DNA of 64,000 bases from an uncultured Pseudomonadales bacterium. Lineage in GTDB: Bacteria; Pseudomonadota; Gammaproteobacteria; Pseudomonadales; Azotimanducaceae. Below the pieces are notes generated by a model. That model ran no database searches and was not told where the DNA came from. It saw only the letters and a list, made by a program, of their open reading frames with translations. Positions 34,556 to 44,207 of the stretch are shown here, one piece after another. The stretch lies in NCBI GenBank assembly GCA_951813295.1, contig CATOTI010000002.1, forward strand, positions 2,356,001 through 2,420,000. Direction: 5' to 3'. The position numbers were made by a program, and so were the translations under genes. How positions within the stretch are numbered: the stretch's first letter is position 1; every line of letters starts with the position of its first letter.

Positions 34556-34636
34556 CGGGGCTCCTGGCGTGTGGGAAAGACGGCCGATCATAGGAGCAAT
34601 CGCCGCGCTTCGCTCGCGGTTGTCAGGTCCTGTCCG

Positions 34637-34864
34637 TCAGTTCCTGTCCGATCCGGGCATACCCGTCATCCGCGCGAATGATTGCCAGGGTTCGATGGAA
34701 CCGGCAACCAGCATGCGTAGGAACTGCTCGCGACGTTCCGCCGAGTTTTTCAGACCGTCGACGAACTGGTTCATCATTTCGTCTTGGAATCCCTTGACGT
34801 CGGGTAAGCCCATGGCTTGGCGCATTTCCTGGGGTGTGAGATCGATCTCGATGTTGATTTTCAT
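34637..34864 (-). CDS. DUF6489-family small protein
   Basis: 75 residues beginning MKINIEIDLTPQEMRQAMGLPDV, the conserved start of DUF6489-family proteins, which have no known function. The rest is a predicted helical region ending PWQSFARMTGMP. It lies between the dihydropyrimidinase-like gene (45 bp upstream) and the carboxylesterase gene (81 bp downstream) on the same strand. Alpha- and gammaproteobacterial genomes commonly encode it; the family is often found near phasin or PHA-related genes. Confidence 0.75.
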   Translation of the reverse strand: MKINIEIDLTPQEMRQAMGLPDVKGFQDEMMNQFVDGLKNSAERREQFLRMLVAGSIEPWQSFARMTGMPGSDRN

Positions 34865-34909
34865 TGTTCTGCCTCGCTGGTATCGATGCCGGCAAGGCCG
34901 GCGGTTTGT

Positions 34910-36304
34910 TCAGATCGGTCGATGGGGTCCGCGTCGAACCAATCGCGCTCGCCCGGGTGACCCGGTGACGACGCCGTCTTCGTAGACGATCTCGCCACGG
35001 GAAAGCGTCCATTTCGGCCAGCCCGTGACTTCGAATCCGTCGTACGGCGAGTAGTCGGCGCGGCTCTCCATCGAGGCGCCGTCGATCACGCGGGTCTTCG
35101 TGTCGTCCCAGACGACGAAGTCGGCGTCGGACCCGACGGCGATGGTGCCTTTCTGCGGATAGAGACCGAAGAGCTTCGCCGGATTGGTCGACGAAACGGC
35201 GACGAACTGCTCGAGGCTGATGCGCCCGGAGAGAACGCCGGCCGAATAGAGCATCGGCATGCACGTTTCGAGATCGGCGACGCCTTGTCGCAGGTTGGTC
35301 GCATCGAAGGCGGGGTCGAGCTTTTCGGCGAGTTTCCACGGCGCATGGTCGGTGGCGAGCGTGTCGACGTTACCGAACGCGAGTCCCGCCCAAAGTGCGT
35401 TGACGTCCGATTGGTCTCGGAGCGGCGGCGCGCCGGCGTATTTCGCGCCGTCTTCTTCCTCGAATCGCGACCGTGTCAGATGCAGATAGATTGGTCGCGT
35501 CTCGACGTAGATCGGCACGCCCCGCCGGCGCCCGTCGTGACACGCTTCGAGGGCTCTTGCGCTCGCGAGATGCACGACGTAGCTCGGGCACCCCGTCGTT
35601 TCGGCGAAACCGACGGCGCGATGCGTTGCGACGACCTCGGATTGAACGGGTCGGGCATCGGGAAAGAACCGTGGATCGGTCTTGCCCGCCTCGCGTAGCA
35701 GCGTGCAGCAGCAATCCATGATGGCGGCGTCTTCGCAGTGAATGAGCGAGATTCCGCCTGCGTCCTTCGTGATACGCATCGCGGTCAGGAACGACTGTAC
35801 GTTGCGATCGAAGTTGTTGAACGACAGGAAGAACTTGATCGATGTATGTCCCGCCTCGTGGAGCGGGCGGATCGCCGCGAGATTCTCCTCCGTGGGCCTT
35901 AACAGCACGGGGTGCAGGAAGTAGTCGCAGACGGCGAGTTGTTGCGCTTCGGCATCGTCTGCCTCGATGCCGTCGACCATCGTCCCCTCGCGCGGGCCGA
36001 AGCTCATGTTACCGATCGTCGTGATACCGCCCGCGACCGCCGCCTTGGTGCCCGATTCGAAATCGTCGGCCCAAGCGATGTCCGGATTGCCGCGGACAGG
36101 GTCCGTCAGATGGGTGTGTGCATCGACGCCTCCCGGCGTCACGATTCGCTCGGCGGCGTCTACTTCCGTACCACCATCCGCTAGCACCATCTCGCCACCG
36201 AGTTGTACGACGACCCCGTCGCGAACCCCGATGTCGACGACCGACCGGCCGCCGACCGTGACGACGGTTCCGCGCCGGACGATCGTGTCCATCTGCGCTG
36301 CCAT
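34910..36304 (-). CDS. Dihydropyrimidinase / hydantoinase-like amidohydrolase
   Basis: 464 residues. The amidohydrolase metal motif is VDAHTHLTDP near residue 58, the carbamylated Lys is in SIKFFLSF near 155, VHLASARALEACH lies near 245 and LATDHAPW near 318. These enzymes open cyclic diamides such as dihydrouracil or hydantoin with two metals. GGGGAG precedes the ATG at 36304. It follows allophanate hydrolase by 60 bp on the same strand and may be part of the guanidine/urea-type nitrogen run. The substrate is inferred from family only. Confidence 0.85.
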   Translation of the reverse strand: MAAQMDTIVRRGTVVTVGGRSVVDIGVRDGVVVQLGGEMVLADGGTEVDAAERIVTPGGVDAHTHLTDPVRGNPDIAWADDFESGTKAAVAGGITTIGNMSFGPREGTMVDGIEADDAEAQQLAVCDYFLHPVLLRPTEENLAAIRPLHEAGHTSIKFFLSFNNFDRNVQSFLTAMRITKDAGGISLIHCEDAAIMDCCCTLLREAGKTDPRFFPDARPVQSEVVATHRAVGFAETTGCPSYVVHLASARALEACHDGRRRGVPIYVETRPIYLHLTRSRFEEEDGAKYAGAPPLRDQSDVNALWAGLAFGNVDTLATDHAPWKLAEKLDPAFDATNLRQGVADLETCMPMLYSAGVLSGRISLEQFVAVSSTNPAKLFGLYPQKGTIAVGSDADFVVWDDTKTRVIDGASMESRADYSPYDGFEVTGWPKWTLSRGEIVYEDGVVTGSPGRARLVRRGPHRPI

Positions 36305-36364
36305 TCGACTCCCCTCGCGCGGGAAAAGGCCAGTATGGCAGCGCGTGATCGGCTGTTGTTGGTG

Positions 36365-38107
36365 TTAGGGAACCTCGCCGTTCGCCTTGTAGGCGCGCCA
36401 GCCGCCGAAGTGGGAGATATCGGCAGAGCCGGAAACCGCCACGCCTTCCGCGATGAAGCCCTTGACCCAACGCCCGTCGGCGAGTTCCAGCGAACCGAAC
36501 CCGAGCGGTGGGGCGACGAGGTCCAGCAGCGATCCGATGGCGGACTTCGGCACTGCGAAGAGTTCGACCTCGATCGGTACCCCGCCTTCACTCTGGCGGA
36601 CGAGCGCGGGGCGCTTGCCGTCGGGCAATGCGTAGAACCGGTACTGAGGTGCCGTCGTCGTCGTTTCGAGCAGCCGGGCGCCGGCGTCGACGAGTTGATC
36701 GGTCAAGGGTTGTCCGGTGAGGTGGGCGCCACAGACCGCGAAAGTCGTCGTGGCGGCGCGTTCCGCGACTGGCGCGGGCGATGCCGCGCGGCTTGGGTCG
36801 CACCAGTTTGATGCGACATCGAGGAGAGCCTCGTCGGTACCGCGATCACTAATGAGCGTGACACCAAAAGGCATTCCGCTCGCCTGACCGGCGGGAATCG
36901 CAACGGCGCAGAGATCGAGCAGGTTGACGAAATTGGTGAAGGTACCGAGTTGCGTATTCGTCGTGATCGGATCGCGCGTCACGGCGTTGATGGTGTGAAT
37001 CGTGGGCGCGGTCGGCACGACCACGACGTCGATCTCCGAGAACAGGGCTTCACAAGCACGTCGATGACGGGCGAGCTGATCGGCGGCGTCGAAATAGTCG
37101 ACCGCCGTGCGCTCAAAGCCCTGTTTGATGATCTCGCGCGTGACCGGATGTACGTCCGGGGCGTGGAACTCGAGGAAATCGCCAAGCGCGCTCGCGCGCT
37201 CTGCGACCCACGGTCCCTCATAGAGTAGCCGCGCTGCCTCTAGAAGCCCGGTCGCGTCGATGGTGGCGCGGTTCGGGAGTCGTTCGGTGAATGCCTGGTA
37301 AGCCGCTCGGTACGGTGCGGCAACAGAGCCGAGGTGCTGCTCGCCGAGTACGCCGTAGCGCGGCGGCGACGAAGGAAAATCACCACGCGCGAGCTGGCGC
37401 GCGTAGGGATCGTCGCTATCGAATGCGTTGGCGAGTCGGTGAATCGTCCGCGCGTCAGCGACGGTGCGTGTGAAGACCGAGACGCAATCGAGCGACCGGC
37501 ACGCGGGTACGACACCGGATGTCGACCAGAGCCCACGGCTGGGTTTGAAACCGACGAGGCCGTTGAATGCAGCCGGGATTCGACCTGAACCCGCCGTGTC
37601 GGTCCCGAGGGCAAAACTCGCGAGGCCCGTTGCCACGGCAACCGCCGAGCCGCTGCTGCTGCCGCCGCTGATGTAGTTAGGGTCGATCGCGTTACGAACG
37701 GCGCCGTGTGGCGATCGGGTACCGACGAGTCCGGTGGCGAACTGGTCCATGTTGGTTTTGCCGACCGGGATCGCGCCCGCGTTGATCAGCGTTTCGACAA
37801 CGAACGCCGACTGATCGGGCGTATAGCCGTACGCCGGACAGGCTGCCGTCGTCTCCACGCCGGCGAGGTCGATGTTGTCCTTGATCGCGAACGGCAGCCC
37901 CCAGAGGGGCTGTGACTCGGGATCGCCCAAGCGAGCGATGTAACGCTCGATCTCTGCATCGTCGAGCGCATGAATCCAGATGTTATAGGGCTCGAATCGT
38001 TTCTGTTGCTGGCGCAGATCGCTCAGTTGATCTCGCAGAGCGTCGAGCGGTCGAGGGGCATCGAGGATCGGCCGTTGCCAGGATTGGAAGTCGTTGGGTT
38101 CAGTCAT
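36365..38107 (-). CDS. atzF: Allophanate hydrolase
   Basis: 580 residues. The amidase-signature triad is visible: Lys in PFAIKDNIDLAGV near residue 75, Ser in GGSSSGSAVAVATG near 155 and the nucleophile region TDTAGSGRIPAAFNG near 175. A C-terminal domain of about 150 residues follows, typical of the AtzF group. It hydrolyses allophanate to two ammonia and two CO2, the last step of urea or guanidine breakdown via carboxylation. Its ATG overlaps the stop of the carboxylase gene by 8 bp. A longer frame to 38161 is not supported by similarity. Confidence 0.88.
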   Translation of the reverse strand: MTEPNDFQSWQRPILDAPRPLDALRDQLSDLRQQQKRFEPYNIWIHALDDAEIERYIARLGDPESQPLWGLPFAIKDNIDLAGVETTAACPAYGYTPDQSAFVVETLINAGAIPVGKTNMDQFATGLVGTRSPHGAVRNAIDPNYISGGSSSGSAVAVATGLASFALGTDTAGSGRIPAAFNGLVGFKPSRGLWSTSGVVPACRSLDCVSVFTRTVADARTIHRLANAFDSDDPYARQLARGDFPSSPPRYGVLGEQHLGSVAAPYRAAYQAFTERLPNRATIDATGLLEAARLLYEGPWVAERASALGDFLEFHAPDVHPVTREIIKQGFERTAVDYFDAADQLARHRRACEALFSEIDVVVVPTAPTIHTINAVTRDPITTNTQLGTFTNFVNLLDLCAVAIPAGQASGMPFGVTLISDRGTDEALLDVASNWCDPSRAASPAPVAERAATTTFAVCGAHLTGQPLTDQLVDAGARLLETTTTAPQYRFYALPDGKRPALVRQSEGGVPIEVELFAVPKSAIGSLLDLVAPPLGFGSLELADGRWVKGFIAEGVAVSGSADISHFGGWRAYKANGEVP

Positions 38108-41100
38108 GGACAGCGAGTACCTGGCCTGGTTCGACGAGTTCGCCGGGTGCCACGAGGACATCGCCGACGACGCCGTCGTGCGGCGCCTTGATCTCGAACT
38201 CGGCTTTCATCGACTCGAGCACGAAAAGCACCTGCCCCGATTCGACCCGACTGCCCGCTTCGACCGCGATCGACCAGACGGAGCCCGCGACCGGGCTTGA
38301 GACGAAAGCTGCGTCGAGTACCGCATGCTCGACCGGTGCCGACGTCGAGGCATCGGTCTCGAACGACAGCACGCCGCGGGCGCGCCAGTCGGCGAGCTCT
38401 GCTTTGAAGGCACGTTGTCGATGCTGTTCGAACGCCGTGATGGAGTTCGATTCGGTCTCGAGGAATCGTTGATATTCAGCGCCGCTGAAACTCGTTGTCT
38501 CGATTTCTATCTCGTGCCGACCCATCGGAAAATCGGCACGCATCGCTTCGAGTTCTTCGTGTTCGACCGGGTAGAAGCGGATCTGGTCGAACGGACGGAG
38601 TAGCCAGAACTCGTCGAAGTTCGCGCCGCGTCGATACGTATTCCAGACCTGAATCGTTCGACCGAAGAGCTGATAGCCGCCGGGTCCTTCCATTCCGTAG
38701 ATGCAGAGGTACGAACCACCGATGCCGACGGAGTTTTCCGCCGTCCACGTTCTCGCAGGGTTGTACTTGGTCGTCACCAGGCGATGTCTCGGGTCGAGGG
38801 GCGTCGCCACGGGAGCGCCGAGGTAGACGTCGCCGAGTCCCAGCACGAGATAGCTCGCGTCGAAGACGATGTCGTGGACATCGTCGCGACTATCGAGACC
38901 GTTGATGCGGCGAATGAACTCGATGTTGTCGGCGCCCCACGGCGCGTCGGCGCGCACGCTCTTCAGATATCTCGCCGCAGCTTCGCTCGCGACCGGATCG
39001 TCCCACGAGAGCGGCAGATGGACGACGCGCGACGGGATCGACATCTCGGACGCGTCACGTGTTGCGTCGATGATCGGCATGATTTCGCGAACGAGGCCGC
39101 GTGCGTCGATCCGTTGGCTGTCGAAATGCACCTGCAACGAACGAACACCCGGGGTGAGCTCGCGAATGGCGGGGAGGGCGGCGTCCTCGAGTACACGATT
39201 GAGCGTCTCGATGCGCATGCGGTGGCGGATGTCGAGCGTCAGCGCGCCGACCTCGATCAAGAGCCAGTCTTGCCCTGCGCGGCGGATCGTCAGATCGTCG
39301 TCGCGTAGGAGTACGACCTCGTCGACTGCGTGTCGTAGCGGTGTTGGTGCGGCCACCACGTTGGAGGGATCCAGGTTGGCGACCTCGACGTTCTGGCGCT
39401 CCTCGATCGCGATCGCAGTGGACTCGTCGACGGGCACGAAGCTGATTTCATCGCCAGCGACGAGCTGTCCGAGCTTCCACCGATCGGCGTTGATCACGGT
39501 CGCGGGACAGACGAAGCCGCCGAGGCTCGGTCCGTCGGGCCCGAGAACGACGGGCATATCTCCTGTGAAGTCGATGGTGCCGAAAGCGTAGGCGTTGTCG
39601 TGGATATTCGACGGGTGGAGCCCAGCCTGGCCGCCGTCGGGGCGGGCCCAGGTCGGATGGGGGCCGGTGAGTCGGATACCCGTTCGACTCGAGTTGAAAT
39701 GCACCTTCCAGCCGGTCCTGAAGATGGTCTCGATGTCTTCGTCGGTGAAGAACTCGGCGGTCGGGTGCGGCCCGAGCGTGCAGCGCAATTCAAAGCGCTT
39801 GTTGAACCGTGGCGGGTTGATGCTTCGCGGCGCGTGGGTTGCGGGATTCGCCAGTGCGAGCCGCGTGCCAGGCTTCAGCGTACCGCCGTCGATTCCACCC
39901 ATGCGGCCGAGCGTGAAGGTCGCCGGCGAGCCGAGAACGTCCGGCACGTCGAATCCTCCCCTGACGAGGAGATAGGCGCGGGCGCCGGTCGAGAAACGAC
40001 CGATCGAAAGCGTGTCGCCGGCGTTCAGGTTGATGATCTGCCATGGGTGAGCGAGTGCCTCGTTGTGGAGAACGTCAGCGTGACCCGCGACGAACACGGC
40101 AACATCTTCGTCGGCTCGTAACCGTATGCCGCTGATCGTCATCTCGAGACCCACGGCACCCGGGTCGTTGTCGAGCGCACGATTACCGAGCCGGAACGAC
40201 AGATCGTCCATTGGGCCGGATGGTGGTACACCGACGGACCAGAAGCCGCGGCGCCCGGGATAAGACTGGATCGTCGTCATCGGGCCCGGGTCCAAGATTT
40301 CGATGCCGGTCGGTTCAACCGAGAGATCGGCGAGCGTATGCGTCGACATTTCGCCGCGCTTGAATGCGGCAGTGCCGATCGCGTGGCGTGCGTATTCGAG
40401 GTTGTCGGCGATACCGTGCAGGCGCGTCTGCTCGAGCGCCCTGTCGAGCGATTCGATCGCGCTCTCGCGCGTGGACGCATGCGCGATCACCTTGCCGATC
40501 ATCGGATCGTACTGCGGCGATACACGTATGCCGGATTTGAGCCAGGTGTCGACGCGTAGGCGACCCGAGGCCGTGGCATCACGCCCGTCGGCGGGGAAGT
40601 CGGCGACCGCCACAAATCCGGGTGCCGGCTGAAAATCCTTGAAGGGATCCTCCGCATAGACGCGTGCTTCGATCGCGTGCCCTTCGGGGGCGCGAACGGG
40701 GTTCGCGAAAGCGCCCCGATCACCGGCCGCGAGTTCAACCATCCAACGGACGATGTCGACACCGTAGACCTCTTCGGTGACGCCATGCTCGACCTGTAGG
40801 CGTGTGTTCACTTCGAGGAAGTAGATCTGTTGGTCGGCCGGGTCGTAGAGGAATTCGACGGTACCGGCACTCATGTAGTCGACACTGGCGAGCAGGCGTT
40901 CGGCGGAACGTTGAAGCTCGAGGTGGACATCCGCCGGCAGATTGGGCGCCGGGCATTCCTCGATGACTTTCTGGTGGCGACGCTGCAACGAGCAGTCGCG
41001 ATCGCCGAGCGTCAGAACCGCGCCGCGCCCGTCGCCGAAAGCCTGCACCTCCACGTGGCGCGGTGCGGCGATATAGCGTTCGAGAAAGAGGCGAGAATCG

Positions 41101-41675
41101 CCGAACTGGCTTGCCGCCAGATGCTGCACGGTGTCGAAACGCTTCTCGAGGTCGTCGTCGGATTCGATGAGGTGCATGCCGATGCCGCCACCGCCCGCCG
41201 AGCTCTTCAGCATGAGGGGATAGCGGACCTCGGCCGCGTAGCGAAGTGCATCGTCGACGGAATCGAGGAGTTCGCTGCCGGGGAGCGTTGCGACACCGGC
41301 GGCACCGGCCGCATCGCGTGCAACGTGCTTGAGTCCGAAAGTTCGGATGTGGTCCGCCCGGGGACCGATGAACGTTACGCCGGCATCATCGAGGCGCTCG
41401 ACGAATGAAGCGTTTTCGCTCAGGAAACCATAGCCGGGATGGATCGCATCGATCCCGTGGCGCGCGGCGAGCTCGACGATCTTGTCGATGTTGAGATACG
41501 TATCGGTTGCCCTCCCCGAGCCAAGGCAAATCGCGTGGTCGGCGGCGTCGACATGGCGAGAACCGTGGTCGTCGTCGGCATAGATCGCGAACGATTCGAT
41601 GCCGAGTTCACGCAATGTGCGGCAGATCCGGACGGCGACTTCGCCACGGTTGGCGATCAGGACACGATCGAACAT
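38100..41675 (-). CDS. Guanidine/urea carboxylase (biotin-dependent)
   Basis: 1191 residues. Biotin carboxylase (VLIANRGEVAVRI; GGGGIGMHLI; EVNTRLQVEHGVTEEV) fills about residues 1-460. The KipI/KipA-like carboxyltransferase domains follow, and the C-terminal biotin carrier has VLESMKAEFEI (biotinyl Lys). Enzymes with this architecture were annotated as urea carboxylase, but those in guanidine-I-riboswitch operons with DUF1989 pairs carboxylate guanidine to carboxyguanidine. The guanidine riboswitch upstream makes guanidine the likely substrate. ATGA overlap with the DUF1989 gene upstream; overlaps allophanate hydrolase downstream. Confidence 0.9.
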   Translation of the reverse strand: MFDRVLIANRGEVAVRICRTLRELGIESFAIYADDDHGSRHVDAADHAICLGSGRATDTYLNIDKIVELAARHGIDAIHPGYGFLSENASFVERLDDAGVTFIGPRADHIRTFGLKHVARDAAGAAGVATLPGSELLDSVDDALRYAAEVRYPLMLKSSAGGGGIGMHLIESDDDLEKRFDTVQHLAASQFGDSRLFLERYIAAPRHVEVQAFGDGRGAVLTLGDRDCSLQRRHQKVIEECPAPNLPADVHLELQRSAERLLASVDYMSAGTVEFLYDPADQQIYFLEVNTRLQVEHGVTEEVYGVDIVRWMVELAAGDRGAFANPVRAPEGHAIEARVYAEDPFKDFQPAPGFVAVADFPADGRDATASGRLRVDTWLKSGIRVSPQYDPMIGKVIAHASTRESAIESLDRALEQTRLHGIADNLEYARHAIGTAAFKRGEMSTHTLADLSVEPTGIEILDPGPMTTIQSYPGRRGFWSVGVPPSGPMDDLSFRLGNRALDNDPGAVGLEMTISGIRLRADEDVAVFVAGHADVLHNEALAHPWQIINLNAGDTLSIGRFSTGARAYLLVRGGFDVPDVLGSPATFTLGRMGGIDGGTLKPGTRLALANPATHAPRSINPPRFNKRFELRCTLGPHPTAEFFTDEDIETIFRTGWKVHFNSSRTGIRLTGPHPTWARPDGGQAGLHPSNIHDNAYAFGTIDFTGDMPVVLGPDGPSLGGFVCPATVINADRWKLGQLVAGDEISFVPVDESTAIAIEERQNVEVANLDPSNVVAAPTPLRHAVDEVVLLRDDDLTIRRAGQDWLLIEVGALTLDIRHRMRIETLNRVLEDAALPAIRELTPGVRSLQVHFDSQRIDARGLVREIMPIIDATRDASEMSIPSRVVHLPLSWDDPVASEAAARYLKSVRADAPWGADNIEFIRRINGLDSRDDVHDIVFDASYLVLGLGDVYLGAPVATPLDPRHRLVTTKYNPARTWTAENSVGIGGSYLCIYGMEGPGGYQLFGRTIQVWNTYRRGANFDEFWLLRPFDQIRFYPVEHEELEAMRADFPMGRHEIEIETTSFSGAEYQRFLETESNSITAFEQHRQRAFKAELADWRARGVLSFETDASTSAPVEHAVLDAAFVSSPVAGSVWSIAVEAGSRVESGQVLFVLESMKAEFEIKAPHDGVVGDVLVAPGELVEPGQVLAVHD

Positions 41676-42319
41676 CAGTTCGCCCAGATGGCGATTTCGA
41701 CCGGCGTCGGGTTGTAGCCGTTGCAGGGGTTGTTGAGCTGCGGACAGTTCGAGATCAAGACGAGGATGTTCATCTTGGCTTCGAGCTCGACGTACTTACC
41801 GGCGTGACTGATCCCGTCTTCGAAGGTCAGCCCGCCGGCCGGTGTGACCGGCACGTTCATGAAGAAGTTGATGTTGTGCGTGAGGTCGCGCTTAGTGAGC
41901 TGCCACGTCGTGTTCTCGTTGATCGCGAGAAGCCAGCTATCCCGACACGAGTGCATGCTGCGTTTATCGAGCGCGTATCGCACCGTATTGCTCTCACCGG
42001 CGCAGGCGCCCCCCAGCGTGTCGTGACGTCCGCAAGTGTCGGCGATGATTTCGAGCATCTCGTTGCCGAGATCCGACAGGAGTGTCGTACCGGTGGTGAG
42101 GTAGAGGTTGCCCTGCTCGCGAATGGTGTCGAACGCGCTATAACGCTCGAATGGATCATCGGCGTTGAAGAAGAGCGTATCGACCGCCTGATTGCCCTGG
42201 AGGTCGGTGATGCGCACGACGTCGCCGGCCTTGATCGGGCGCAAGTAATAGGTTCCCGCGTCGACGACGTCGGTCCGGGTGGCTTGCTCGGTCGACAGAG
42301 TGCTTTGGGTGAGAGTCAT
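41675..42319 (-). CDS. Carboxyguanidine deiminase subunit (DUF1989, UAAP2-type)
   Basis: 214 residues from the ATG at 42319; an upstream open frame to 42505 has no family similarity. The DUF1989 pattern is clear: [37 protein letters not shown], then GHDTLGG-like [13 protein letters not shown] with the metal/active-site Cys, and [19 protein letters not shown]. Two DUF1989 proteins act together as carboxyguanidine deiminase, turning carboxyguanidine to allophanate. The partner is the C-terminal part of the chimeric gene upstream. It ends in ATGA overlap with the carboxylase gene. Confidence 0.86.
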   Translation of the reverse strand: MTLTQSTLSTEQATRTDVVDAGTYYLRPIKAGDVVRITDLQGNQAVDTLFFNADDPFERYSAFDTIREQGNLYLTTGTTLLSDLGNEMLEIIADTCGRHDTLGGACAGESNTVRYALDKRSMHSCRDSWLLAINENTTWQLTKRDLTHNINFFMNVPVTPAGGLTFEDGISHAGKYVELEAKMNILVLISNCPQLNNPCNGYNPTPVEIAIWAN

Positions 42320-42339
42320 GTCTGGCTTCCTCGTCGGGG

Positions 42340-43371
42340 CTAGCGCTGCCCGAGGTTGTAGAGCGCGGTGTTGTCGAAGCCGCGTTGGTTCTCCGGGCGG
42401 GACATCCGGCAGAGATCGTCTTCGGCGACGGCTGCCGCGAGCGAAAGGGCGTAGCGAATGGGCTTGCGCGGGTAGACCGGGGTTTTGTCGAGCGGATGCG
42501 GACACGTATGCCAGATCACGAGTGTGTCCATTTCGAAGCGAAGCGTGACGCTGTTCCCGGCAGCGCTATGACCGGGTGCGAGCGACGTATTGCCGTCCGC
42601 ATCGGCGTCGACGCGCGAAAACCAGTTGATGTTGCCGGCCATGTCCCGTCGACCGAGACCGTATTTGCCGAGTTCGATCAGGAAGCTGTCGCGTCCGTTC
42701 TTGAGGTACTCGTTGCGCGACTCCTGGTAGCTGCTCGTGCCCCAGCGCGCGGCGACGCTCGATGCATTGCAGGTACCGCTGGCGGCGTCGTGCCAGCCCA
42801 CGTCATCCTTGATGATCGAACAGAAGATTCGGCCCATGTCGGAGTAGAGGCAGTGGCCGGCGGTCAGTCGGAACGTGTGCTGACACTTCAAGGTGTCGGG
42901 TAGGTTCAGCCGTTCGAGAGGATTCGTCGGGTTGTAGAAAAGCATCCCGGCGTTGGCGTCACCGTCGACGTCGGTGAGCTCGAGCTGAACCCCGCGGCGG
43001 ATGACCATCGAGGTGTGATTGCCGCCCGGTCTGAGCTTGCCGAACGTACGACCGAGCAGTCTCGACGAACCGAATTCGATGCCCAGGCGAACGTTCTCGA
43101 GCACGGTCAGGTGCGGAAACACCGAATAGCGCTGAAAGACGACACCGCGTTCGACCGTTGGCTCAGTGACGAGGGGGACGTCGTCGATCATGATCTCGCC
43201 GCGCGACGGCGCGATTTCGCCCAGCAGCATGTTGAGGAACGTCGTCTTGCCGCAGCCGGATGCACCGACGATCGAGACGAACTCGCCTCGCGAGACGGAC
43301 AGGTTGACGCCCTCGAGAACGACCTTGTCGTCGAACTGTTTCCAGAGATTCTTTACTTCGATGAAACTCAT
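42340..43371 (-). CDS. Chimera: truncated ABC ATPase fused to carboxyguanidine deiminase subunit
   Basis: 343 residues. Residues 1-100 are an ABC ATPase of the nitrate/taurine type with Walker A (GASGCGKT, 36-43) and the Q-loop ([13 protein letters not shown], Gln80), but the signature LSGGQ, Walker B and switch His are all missing. From about residue 117 it is a DUF1989 deiminase subunit ([44 protein letters not shown]), lacking only the usual first few residues. The junction lies around 43030-43070. A deletion of about 0.5 kb joining two neighbouring genes in frame would explain it. Overlaps the permease stop (ATGA). Confidence 0.88.
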   Translation of the reverse strand: MSFIEVKNLWKQFDDKVVLEGVNLSVSRGEFVSIVGASGCGKTTFLNMLLGEIAPSRGEIMIDDVPLVTEPTVERGVVFQRYSVFPHLTVLENVRLGIEFGSSRLLGRTFGKLRPGGNHTSMVIRRGVQLELTDVDGDANAGMLFYNPTNPLERLNLPDTLKCQHTFRLTAGHCLYSDMGRIFCSIIKDDVGWHDAASGTCNASSVAARWGTSSYQESRNEYLKNGRDSFLIELGKYGLGRRDMAGNINWFSRVDADADGNTSLAPGHSAAGNSVTLRFEMDTLVIWHTCPHPLDKTPVYPRKPIRYALSLAAAVAEDDLCRMSRPENQRGFDNTALYNLGQR

Positions 43372-44180
43372 GCGGCGGCTCCATACCAGGGAAACACGCG
43401 GCGGTTGATTTGCCGCAAGGCGTAGTCGAGGAGGAATGCGAGCAAGGTGATCCAGGCGACGTACGGCAGGATCACGTCCATCGCCAGGTAGCGGCGCACG
43501 AGGAAGATCCGATAGCCGAGGCCTTCGGTCGACGCGATCGCTTCGGCGGCGATGAGGAAGAGCCAGGCAGCGCCCAGACTGAGGCGAACGGCGTCGATCA
43601 AGCGCGGCATCATCTGGGGCAACACGATACGCAGTACGATCTGCCAGGTCGTCGCGTCTAGCGTCTGGCTCTTGATGAGCTGCTCGCGCGGGATCTCGCC
43701 GACGCGCTGTTCCAGGTCGCGCATCAGAAACGGGGCGGTGCCGATGACGATCAGCGCCACCTTCGCGACTTCGCCGACGCCGAAGACGATGAAAAGAACC
43801 GGCAGGATCGCGAGCGGTGGGATCAGCGAGATCATTTTGATCAACGGCGATCCCGATGCCGAGAACCAGGGCAAGAGCCCATTGGCGATGCCAAAAACGA
43901 TGCCGAGCGCCGCGGCGATGCCTATTCCGATCGCCAGCCGTTGGAGACTCGCGAGGGTGTCCTTCCAGAACAGGTAATCACCCGAGCGGCGATCAGGTTT
44001 GAACGCCAGCCGGTCGACCGCCTCGGCCATCGCCGTGATGCCGGGCAGGAGTTTGTCGTCAGGGTTCTCGACTCGTCGGTCGATCGACACGGCTGCGTAG
44101 ATCGCGACGAGGATCGCAAACGGGGCGACGACGGCGATCATCAGACCGCGCGGCGACGGCGTCCGGTTGATTAGGCGCAT
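43368..44180 (-). CDS. ABC transporter permease (TauC/SsuC-like)
   Basis: 270 residues with about six hydrophobic segments, beginning LMIAVVAPFAILVAIYAA and including the cytoplasmic EAA-like loop near residue 180 (IAAEAIASTEGLGYRIFLVRRYL). It is the membrane subunit of an importer of the nitrate/sulfonate/taurine family, which in guanidine operons is thought to import guanidine or a related compound. It lies between the binding protein (27 bp) and the chimeric ATPase gene (ATGA overlap). With its ATPase subunit truncated, transport may need another ATPase. Confidence 0.85.
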   Translation of the reverse strand: MRLINRTPSPRGLMIAVVAPFAILVAIYAAVSIDRRVENPDDKLLPGITAMAEAVDRLAFKPDRRSGDYLFWKDTLASLQRLAIGIGIAAALGIVFGIANGLLPWFSASGSPLIKMISLIPPLAILPVLFIVFGVGEVAKVALIVIGTAPFLMRDLEQRVGEIPREQLIKSQTLDATTWQIVLRIVLPQMMPRLIDAVRLSLGAAWLFLIAAEAIASTEGLGYRIFLVRRYLAMDVILPYVAWITLLAFLLDYALRQINRRVFPWYGAAA

Positions 44181-44207
44181 CGTGACACTCCGTTGGCGAT
44201 CGGCGAA

